Shown: in pieces, positions 1-6,287 of the stretch
How the letters are laid out: every line of letters begins with the position of its first letter
Position numbering within the stretch: position 1 is the first letter of the stretch
DNA from: Roseovarius sp.
Lineage (GTDB): Bacteria; Pseudomonadota; Alphaproteobacteria; Rhodobacterales; Rhodobacteraceae
DNA: 7,130 nucleotides
Reading direction: 5' to 3'
NCBI GenBank assembly: GCA_021767845.1
Contig: JAASSQ010000151.1
Coordinates: 1 to 7,130, forward strand
Notes under the pieces: model-generated
The model's database searches: none
Told to the model about the DNA's origin: nothing
Seen by the model: only the letters and a program-made list of their open reading frames with translations
Translations under genes and position numbers: made by a program

Positions 1-747
1 GAGGCGCTGATCGAGCGCGAGGGCGCCGACACCATCGCCGCTTTCATCGGCGAGCCCGTGCTGGGAACCGGCGGCATCGTGCCCCCACCCGCGGGCTACT
101 GGGAGGCCATCCAGAAAGTGCTGAAGAAGCACGACATCCTTCTGGTCGCCGACGAGGTGGTGACCGGCTTCGGCCGTCTCGGCACGATGTTCGGCTCGGA
201 CCATTACGGGCTGGAGCCCGACCTCATCACCATCGCCAAGGGGCTGACCTCGGCCTATGCGCCGCTGTCGGGCTCGATCGTGGGCGAGAAGATGTGGAAG
301 GTGCTGGAACAGGGCACGGACGAAAACGGCCCGATCGGCCACGGCTGGACCTATTCGGCCCACCCGATCGGCGCGGCGGCCGGTGTGGCCAACCTCAAGC
401 TGCTGGACGAGTTGGACCTGATCGCCAACAACCGCGAGGTCGGCGGCTATCTGAACCGGGCGATGACAGAGGCGCTGGGCGATCATGCCCATGTCGGCGA
501 GGTGCGCGGCGAGGGAATGCTGTGCGCCGTCGAATTCGTGAAGGACAAGGACAGCCGCACGTTCTTTGACGCCTCCGACAAGGTCGGGCCGCAGATCGCC
601 GGCGCTCTGGCCGAAAGCGGCGTGATCGCCCGCGCCATGCCGCAGGGCGACATCCTCGGGTTCGCGCCGCCCTTCTGCCTGACGCGGCAAGAGGCCGACG
701 AGGTCGTGTCCAAGACCGCCGATGCGGTGAAAAAGGTTCTCGGCTGA
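1..747 (+). CDS. Class III (omega) aminotransferase, PLP-dependent, C-terminal part (5' end outside window)
   Basis: The frame is open from base 1 and stops at TGA 745-747, giving 248 residues. Family members are usually about 440-460 residues, so roughly the first 200 are missing. Visible fold-type I PLP signatures: ADEVVTGFGR, whose Asp (codon 151-153) should pair with the pyridine nitrogen; TIAKGLTSAYAPL, whose Lys (codon 238-240) should form the Schiff base; and GHGWTYSAHP, whose Thr (codon 349-351) normally contacts the cofactor phosphate of the partner subunit. All key residues present are intact. The family moves an amino group from omega-amino acids or diamines (putrescine, beta-alanine, taurine, GABA) to pyruvate or 2-oxoglutarate in the cytoplasm. 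The exact donor cannot be read here. The Pot-type transporter downstream makes a polyamine or related amine a reasonable guess. It is separated from that operon by 229 bases and a hairpin, so it may be a separate transcript. The GTG at 58 is an internal Val codon, not the start. Confidence 0.93.
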   Translation, partial: EALIEREGADTIAAFIGEPVLGTGGIVPPPAGYWEAIQKVLKKHDILLVADEVVTGFGRLGTMFGSDHYGLEPDLITIAKGLTSAYAPLSGSIVGEKMWKVLEQGTDENGPIGHGWTYSAHPIGAAAGVANLKLLDELDLIANNREVGGYLNRAMTEALGDHAHVGEVRGEGMLCAVEFVKDKDSRTFFDASDKVGPQIAGALAESGVIARAMPQGDILGFAPPFCLTRQEADEVVSKTADAVKKVLG

Positions 748-765
748 GGCCGTTTCCGATAAATC

Positions 766-799
766 CGGGGCCATGGCTGAAAGGCCGGCCATGGCCCTG
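766..799 (+). terminator. Strong hairpin after the aminotransferase gene, possible terminator
   Basis: The left arm (766-778) and right arm (787-799) pair over 13 positions, two of them G-T wobbles, around an 8-base loop (779-786). The core is GGGCCATGGC against GCCATGGCCC. It begins 19 bases after the aminotransferase stop. No T-tract follows (the next bases are ACTTGCCCTG), so it is not a classic intrinsic terminator. It could be a 3'-end stabiliser, an attenuator, or a terminator aided by Rho. Confidence 0.45.
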
Positions 800-976
800 A
801 CTTGCCCTGTTTCGCGGTCGATTGTCCTGAATCGCTCCTTTTCGCAGCGCGTTTTTCCCGGTACGGGTCATATTGCCCGAAAACGGCAGAAATGGGCTTG
901 CAACCTGTAGACATTGACGCTTTAGTTTTGGCTCGAACGTGGGAAAACCACGCGCCATAATGACAGGGAGCCGCAA
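800..976 (+). promoter_or_regulatory. Leader region of the transporter operon, probable promoter location
   Basis: This is the only sizeable non-coding stretch upstream of the four transporter genes and is less GC-rich than its surroundings, so the operon promoter is most likely here. A TTGACG at 914-919 matches a sigma-70 -35 box well. Nothing at the normal distance looks like a good -10 (positions 935-942 read GAACGTGG), so the promoter is not resolved. A small imperfect hairpin (CGATT 819-823 with AATCG 830-834) is also present but too weak to interpret. I see no credible coding sequence in this stretch. Confidence 0.3.
938..952. repeat. Short inverted repeat upstream of the ATPase gene, possible operator
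   Basis: CGTGG (938-942) and CCACG (948-952) are perfect inverted copies separated by GAAAA. The repeat lies between the -35-like TTGACG at 914 and the ribosome binding site at 966. That position would suit a repressor operator or a small 5' UTR stem. With arms of only 5 bases it could be chance in GC-rich DNA, and I cannot match it to a named regulator. Confidence 0.25.

Positions 977-979
<3 letters not shown>
966..979 (+). promoter_or_regulatory. Ribosome binding site that decides the TTG start of the ATPase
   Basis: GGGAG at 966-970 is a good Shine-Dalgarno match placed six bases before TTG 977-979. The nearby ATG at 960-962 is in a different frame, and I see no in-frame ATG or GTG that could replace TTG without losing the conserved N-terminus. 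The TTG start is therefore the best supported. Confidence 0.6.
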
Positions 980-2080
<1,101 letters not shown>

Positions 2081-2090
2081 GTCTTCTGTC

Positions 2091-2113
2091 ATCGCGCCCC
2101 GCCGGGGCGTGAT
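2091..2113 (+). other. Intercistronic hairpin between the ATPase and binding-protein genes
   Basis: The arms ATCGCGCCCC (2091-2100) and GGGGCGTGAT (2104-2113) pair over 10 positions with one G-T wobble and a 3-base loop (GCC). It starts 10 bases after the ATPase stop codon. No T-run follows, so full termination is unlikely. A stem here could protect the 3' end of an upstream mRNA fragment or mark a processing point. A second tiny stem (GCC-TGA-GGC, 2116-2124) follows. The rest of the gap, to 2179, shows no convincing promoter. Confidence 0.5.
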
Positions 2114-2179
2114 AAGCCTGAGGCACCGTCGTTTCCGCCCGTGACGCGGGGCCCACGAATTCAAAAACGGGACAATGTT

Positions 2180-2184
2180 GGGAG
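2180..2184 (+). promoter_or_regulatory. Ribosome binding site of the binding-protein gene
   Basis: GGGAG at 2180-2184 lies six bases before ATG 2191 and fixes that start. The ATG at 2186 is out of frame and closes after two codons. Confidence 0.65.
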
Positions 2185-2190
2185 TATGAT

Positions 2191-3303
2191 ATGAAACTCA
2201 CGAAAACCCTCATGGCCACCACCGCCCTCACGGTTGCCGGTGTGTCGGTGCAGGCACAGGACATGGCCGATTCCATGACCCTGGTGTCCTGGGGTGGCGC
2301 CTATCAGAAAAGCCAGGTGAATGCCTATGCCGCGCCCTACCAGGCCATGCATGAAGGCCTGGAAATCGTCTGGGACGAAAGCTCGGCCGAAGCCGTTGCC
2401 AAGCTGCGCGCGATGGACGAAGCCGGCAACGTGACCTGGGATGTGGTTGACGTTGTGGCCGCCGACGCGCTGCGCCTGTGCGACGAAGGCCTGGCGATGG
2501 AGATCGACCCAGACGAGCACTTGGCCCCCGCGCCGGACGGCACCTCGGCCGAGGACGATTTCGGTGACCTGCTGGTCGGTGACTGCTTCATCCCGCAGAT
2601 CGTTTATTCGACCACCTTCGGCTACCGCACCGACATGGTGCCCGACGGCGTCGAGCCGCCGAACGACATCTGCGACGTGTTCGACCTGGAAACCTATCCG
2701 GGCAAGCGGTCGCTGGAAAAGCGCCCGATCAACAACATGGAATGGGCGCTCCTGTGTGACGGCGTCGCCAAGGACGAGGTCTACGACGTTCTGGCCACCG
2801 AAGAAGGCCAGCAGCAGGCCCTCGACAAGCTGGATACCATCAAGGACGACGTGATCTGGTGGTCGGCCGGCGCGGACACTCCGCAGCTTCTGGCCGATGG
2901 CGAAGTCTTCATGGGTTCCACCTACAACGGCCGCCTGTTCAGCGTGATCGAGGAGCAGGATCAGCCGGTCGCGATGATGTGGGATGCGCAGGTCTTCGAC
3001 CTGGATGGCTGGATCATCCCCGCCAACCTGCCCGAGGATCGTCTGGCCCGCGCGCTGGACTTCATCTACTTCGCCACCGACACGCAGCGCCTTGCGGACC
3101 AGGCCAAGTGGATCTCCTATGGTCCGGCCCGTAAATCTTCGGCGCCACTGGTCGGTCAGCACGCGGATCTGGGCATCGACATGGCGCCGCACATGCCGAC
3201 CGACCCGGAGAACGCCAAGAACACGTTCCTCTACAACTACGAGTTCTGGGCGGACTACCGCGACGACATCGACGCCAAGTTCCAGGCGTGGCTGGCGCAA
3301 TAA
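2191..3303 (+). CDS. Periplasmic substrate-binding protein of a spermidine/putrescine-type ABC transporter (PotD/PotF-like)
   Basis: This is the 370-residue binding protein that captures the ligand in the periplasm and hands it to the permeases. Residues 1-22 form a Sec signal peptide: Lys2 and Lys5, a hydrophobic core, and a VQA site with likely cleavage after Ala22. There is no lipobox Cys. The mature protein starts with MTLVSWGGAYQKSQ and has other blocks I associate with COG0687-type proteins: YSTTFGYRTD (139-148), a Trp-rich WWSAG (223-227), DTPQLLADGEVFMGSTYNGR (229-248) and DGWIIP (272-277). The mature part has four Cys (97, 132, 161, 189) that could form disulphides after export. It is clearly acidic. 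Ligand-contacting residues cannot be assigned without a structure, so the substrate (putrescine, spermidine, another amine or an amino-acid derivative) is inferred from family and neighbours. Strong hairpins lie in the gaps on both sides of the gene, consistent with a need for excess binding protein. Confidence 0.92.
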   Translation: MKLTKTLMATTALTVAGVSVQAQDMADSMTLVSWGGAYQKSQVNAYAAPYQAMHEGLEIVWDESSAEAVAKLRAMDEAGNVTWDVVDVVAADALRLCDEGLAMEIDPDEHLAPAPDGTSAEDDFGDLLVGDCFIPQIVYSTTFGYRTDMVPDGVEPPNDICDVFDLETYPGKRSLEKRPINNMEWALLCDGVAKDEVYDVLATEEGQQQALDKLDTIKDDVIWWSAGADTPQLLADGEVFMGSTYNGRLFSVIEEQDQPVAMMWDAQVFDLDGWIIPANLPEDRLARALDFIYFATDTQRLADQAKWISYGPARKSSAPLVGQHADLGIDMAPHMPTDPENAKNTFLYNYEFWADYRDDIDAKFQAWLAQ

Positions 3304-3324
3304 TCGCCCGGCCGACATGAAAAG

Positions 3325-3348
3325 GAGAGGGCCGTTCGCGGCCCTCTC
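3325..3348 (+). other. Perfect 10-bp hairpin with TTCG loop between binding-protein and permease genes
   Basis: GAGAGGGCCG (3325-3334) and CGGCCCTCTC (3339-3348) are perfect complements closing a TTCG tetraloop. It lies 21 bases after the binding-protein stop and 29 bases before the permease ATG. The following bases (GACACAATAAAC) are not a T-tract, so transcription probably continues at least in part. This is the usual position for a stem that shields a binding-protein mRNA from 3' decay, or that partly terminates so less permease is made. Confidence 0.7.
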
Positions 3349-3377
3349 GACACAATAAACAAACCAACGGGGACAAG

Positions 3378-5054
3378 ATGAGCGATACCACCGAGACCAC
3401 CGAGTCCGGGCCGGTGCTGTCCGCTGACGGAACGCCGCTGAAACGCAGCCTCAGACGCGCGCTTCGCGCTCAGAAGATGCGTGCCCTCGCGTTGATCGCA
3501 CCCTTGCTGATCTTCGTTCTCGTGACCTTCATCGCACCGATCGCGGACATGCTGTTCCGCTCGGTCGAGAACCAGATCGTCTCGAACACCCTGCCGCGCA
3601 CCGTGGTTGCGCTGCAGGACTGGGATGCCGACAGCGGCGAGCTTCCGTCGCCCGAGGTCTACGAGGCGCTTTACGACGACATGTTCCTCGCCGCCGAGGC
3701 CAAGGAACACACCCGCCTCGGCACCCGCCTGAACTATGAGCAGACGGGCATTTCTTCGCTGTTCCGCTCCACCGGCCGCGGCGTTGACGACATCGGCGAA
3801 GACCATGTCGATGCGCTGGAAGACCTCGACGAGGCGTGGGAGGACGAGGCCTTCTGGTATACGCTGATGACCGGCGGCGAGGGGGCCGAGCCGAACACCG
3901 CCCTGCTCGAGGAGCAGCGCAGGCGCCTTGCCGACCTGACCAGCGACAGCTTCGCTGGCGAGATCGGATTCGTGCCGGGGCAGGCCATTTCCGAGCTTCT
4001 GCCGCAGACCGCCCGCGCCTATACTGCCTTCGCGCTGTTCACCGTGATCGCGGACGAGGATGTCGTCGCCGAGGAAGAGCCGTGGGAGGCCGTCAAGGTC
4101 GCGCTGATCCAGGATCTCAAGGCCGGTGCAGATGTCGCCGGCTATGACGGGCCCGGCGCGGCCGAACTGGTCGCCGCGCAACAGATGGTCGCGGACCTGC
4201 CCCCGATCGATTTCAAGGCCGCGTTCCTGGCCGAGGACGAGGACTGGGGCGCGATCGAGAACTGGAAGACCATCCAGGTCTACAGCCCCGAATTCACTAG
4301 CGGGTATTTCCTGAACGCCGTTGACATGCAGAAGGGCCCCGACGGCCCCGAGGCCCGCCCCGAGAACCAGCAGATCTACATCATGCTGTTCCAGCGCACG
4401 CTGTTCATGTCGCTGGTCATCATGGGAAGCTGCATTCTTCTGGGCTATCCGATCGCCTATCTGTTGTCGAACCTGCCGGTGCGGACGGCGAACCTTCTGA
4501 TGATCCTCGTGCTGCTTCCCTTCTGGACCTCGCTTCTGGTGCGCACATCGGCCTGGAAGGTGATGCTGCAACAGCAGGGCGTCATCAATGACACGCTGGT
4601 CTGGCTGGGAATCGTGGACGATGCCAGCCGATTGGTCATGATCAACAACCAGTTCGGCACGATCGTGGCGATGACCCACATCCTGCTGCCGTTCATGATC
4701 CTGCCGATGTATTCCGTGATGTCCACGATCCCGCCGTCCTACGTGCGGGCGGCGCGGTCGCTCGGGGCAACGAACTGGACCGCCTTCTGGCGGGTGTATT
4801 TCCCGCAGTCCGTGCCGGGGATCGGCGCGGGGTCGATCCTCGTCTTCATCCTCGCCATCGGCTACTACATCACGCCGGAGATCGTGGGCGGCACCACCGG
4901 CACGTTCATTTCGAACCGGATCGCCTATCACATCTCCAGCTCGTTGAACTGGGGCCTCGCGGCGGCACTCGGGTCGATCCTGCTGGCGGCCGTGCTGATC
5001 CTCTACTGGGCCTATGACAAGATCGTCGGCATCGACAACGTGAAGCTGGGGTGA
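3378..5054 (+). CDS. ABC transporter permease, PotB/PotH-like, with a large acidic periplasmic insertion
   Basis: One of two membrane subunits that form the translocation channel. It has 558 residues; PotB/PotH proteins are normally about 275-320. Start ATG 3378 follows GGGGA at 3369-3373. TM1 is near residues 36-58, preceded by a basic cytoplasmic stretch (LKRSLRRALRAQK). The standard core resumes with TM2 about 338-363, TM3 about 369-390, TM4 about 427-447, TM5 about 484-500 and TM6 about 525-545. The coupling (EAA) loop that docks the ATPase lies between TM4 and TM5, with RAARSLGA at 457-464 and YFPQSVPGI at 474-482; the leading Glu of the consensus is Arg here. The extra length, about 64-335, sits between TM1 and TM2 and should face the periplasm. 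By hand count it has about 55 Asp/Glu against 16 Lys/Arg. It has no motif I recognise and is mostly predicted-helix-like sequence, with one short hydrophobic patch at 214-226. The frame is open throughout, so this is not a frameshift artefact. Confidence 0.9.
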   Translation: MSDTTETTESGPVLSADGTPLKRSLRRALRAQKMRALALIAPLLIFVLVTFIAPIADMLFRSVENQIVSNTLPRTVVALQDWDADSGELPSPEVYEALYDDMFLAAEAKEHTRLGTRLNYEQTGISSLFRSTGRGVDDIGEDHVDALEDLDEAWEDEAFWYTLMTGGEGAEPNTALLEEQRRRLADLTSDSFAGEIGFVPGQAISELLPQTARAYTAFALFTVIADEDVVAEEEPWEAVKVALIQDLKAGADVAGYDGPGAAELVAAQQMVADLPPIDFKAAFLAEDEDWGAIENWKTIQVYSPEFTSGYFLNAVDMQKGPDGPEARPENQQIYIMLFQRTLFMSLVIMGSCILLGYPIAYLLSNLPVRTANLLMILVLLPFWTSLLVRTSAWKVMLQQQGVINDTLVWLGIVDDASRLVMINNQFGTIVAMTHILLPFMILPMYSVMSTIPPSYVRAARSLGATNWTAFWRVYFPQSVPGIGAGSILVFILAIGYYITPEIVGGTTGTFISNRIAYHISSSLNWGLAAALGSILLAAVLILYWAYDKIVGIDNVKLG

Positions 5055-5062
5055 CGGACATG
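5048..5062 (+). promoter_or_regulatory. Stop/start overlap and ribosome binding site coupling the two permease genes
   Basis: The first permease stops at TGA 5052-5054. A GTG at 5051 overlaps it as GTGA, and an in-frame ATG follows at 5060. GGGGTGA (5048-5054) resembles the Shine-Dalgarno GAGGTGA and lies five bases before ATG 5060. Nothing comparable precedes GTG 5051, so ATG 5060 is preferred. Either start implies translational coupling and equal amounts of the two subunits. Confidence 0.55.
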
Positions 5063-6235
5063 ACGATTACAATGATACAACCGAAACCCGTCTCCTTCGT
5101 CGCGCCCGTGGTCGGCGCCGCCGGGGCCTTTGCCGGCTTGCTGGTGGGCACCGCACAGGGTGTTCCGCTTCTTGGGGTTGTCGCGGGCGCCGCGCTGACG
5201 GCGGCGCTGGCGTTCCTGTGGCTCGAGGTGTTCCGCAAGGAACGCATCGCGCGCTGGATCACCTTCCTTGGCTTCGGCGTGGCGGGGTTCGCCATCGGCG
5301 GGCTGATGGGGGGCGTGATCGGCCTGGCCTTCGGCTGGCTGTTCGGCTGGTTCATCTTCTGGCTGGGCGAGGGGCGTTACCGCGCCAAGCTGCCGCCCTA
5401 CACCACACCCTTGCAGGTCTTCTATCACTTCCTGTTCCGGGTGATCTGCGGGCTGATCTTCTTCTTCCTCATCACGCCCATCGTGGTGGTGATGCCGCTC
5501 AGCTTCAACGCCGAGGATTTCTTCACCTTCACGCCCGAGATGCTGCGGCTCGATCCCGCGGGGTATTCGCTCAAGCATTACCGGGATTTCTTTACCAACG
5601 ATGACTGGCAGCAGGCGATGTGGAACTCGATCTCCATCGCGCCGGTGGCGACCCTTCTGTCGGTCAGCTTCGGAACTCTCGCCGCCATCGGGCTCAGCTC
5701 GGAACACGTGCCGTTCCGCAGACCGATCATGGCGATCCTGATCTCGCCGATGATCGTGCCTCTCATCATCTCGGCGGCGGGGATGTATTTCTTCTACTCG
5801 CGGCTGGGGCTGCAAGGCACCTACTGGGGCGTCGTTCTGGCCCACGCGGCGCTTGGTATTCCCTTCGTCATCATCACGGTGACCGCGACGCTGGTGGGCT
5901 TCGACCGCTCGCTCACGCGGGCGGCCGCAAACATGGGCGCGAACCCTGTCACCACCTTCTTCCGGGTCCAGATGCCGCTGATCCTGCCGGGGGTGATCTC
6001 GGGCGGGCTTTTCGCCTTCATCACGTCGTTCGACGAGGTGGTCGTAGTCCTGTTCGTCGGCTCTGCCGGGCAGAAGACGCTGCCGTGGCAGATGTTCACC
6101 GGCCTGCGCGAACAGATCTCGCCGACGATCCTTGCGGTGGCGACGATCCTTGTGACGATCTCGATCCTGCTCCTGACCACGGTCGAGTTGCTGCGCCGCA
6201 GGTCCGAGCGGTTGCGCGGCATGTCGCCCGGCTGA
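5060..6235 (+). CDS. ABC transporter permease, PotC/PotI-like, with an extra N-terminal multi-helix region
   Basis: The second channel subunit, 391 residues from ATG 5060 (394 from GTG 5051); PotC/PotI proteins are normally about 265-285. The standard core covers about residues 120-380: TM1 about 126-147, TM2 about 187-212, TM3 about 220-247, TM4 about 253-281, the EAA coupling loop at 287-312 (RAAANMGANP, then QMPLILPGV), TM5 about 313-333 and TM6 about 357-378, ending in a basic tail (RRRSERLRG). The extra 115 N-terminal residues hold four probable membrane segments (about 12-32, 35-55, 66-84, 86-102). A basic loop (FRKERIAR, 58-65) separates the pairs, which fits two hairpins with the N-terminus inside, so core topology is kept. 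The third and fourth segments run together without charge and have Gly at 76, 80, 84, 88, 92 and 96, an exact four-residue spacing. It is the last gene of the operon, followed by a terminator. Confidence 0.9.
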   Translation: MTITMIQPKPVSFVAPVVGAAGAFAGLLVGTAQGVPLLGVVAGAALTAALAFLWLEVFRKERIARWITFLGFGVAGFAIGGLMGGVIGLAFGWLFGWFIFWLGEGRYRAKLPPYTTPLQVFYHFLFRVICGLIFFFLITPIVVVMPLSFNAEDFFTFTPEMLRLDPAGYSLKHYRDFFTNDDWQQAMWNSISIAPVATLLSVSFGTLAAIGLSSEHVPFRRPIMAILISPMIVPLIISAAGMYFFYSRLGLQGTYWGVVLAHAALGIPFVIITVTATLVGFDRSLTRAAANMGANPVTTFFRVQMPLILPGVISGGLFAFITSFDEVVVVLFVGSAGQKTLPWQMFTGLREQISPTILAVATILVTISILLLTTVELLRRRSERLRGMSPG

Positions 6236-6255
6236 TCGGGGCAGATCGGACGCGG

Positions 6256-6284
6256 AAGGGCGGGGCCAGTGGCCCCGCCTTTTG
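6256..6284 (+). terminator. Rho-independent terminator of the transporter operon
   Basis: GGCGGGGCC (6259-6267) pairs perfectly with GGCCCCGCC (6271-6279) around an AGT loop. The stem can be extended by a G-T and two A-T pairs (6256-6258 with 6280-6282). TTTT at 6280-6283 follows on the + strand. It lies 20 bases after the second permease stop and ends a few bases from the citF stop. On the - strand the sequence after the stem is CTTCC, so termination of citF there would be weaker. Confidence 0.88.
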
Positions 6285-6287
6285 CGT

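Noticed and set aside
956..961. CATAAT as a -10 promoter box
   Set aside because: It matches the consensus well, but transcription would begin near 968, inside the ribosome binding site of the ATPase gene, leaving too short a leader.
2161..3318. Long - strand open frame opposite the binding-protein gene
   Set aside because: It mirrors the binding-protein gene almost exactly and has no independent motif. The + strand product has a signal peptide, ribosome binding site and family blocks.
3567..4382. The permease insertion as a separate gene or a frameshift artefact
   Set aside because: The frame is continuous from ATG 3378 to TGA 5054, base composition is like the flanking core, and no ribosome binding site plus start precedes TM2. 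A genuine insertion in one protein is simpler.
3255..4931. Long - strand open frame opposite the first permease
   Set aside because: A shadow of the permease gene; the product is charged and low in structure signals, while the + strand frame has a full set of membrane segments and the coupling loop.
5012..5845. - strand open frame opposite the second permease
   Set aside because: Antisense shadow with a His/Arg/Glu-rich translation and no recognisable family.
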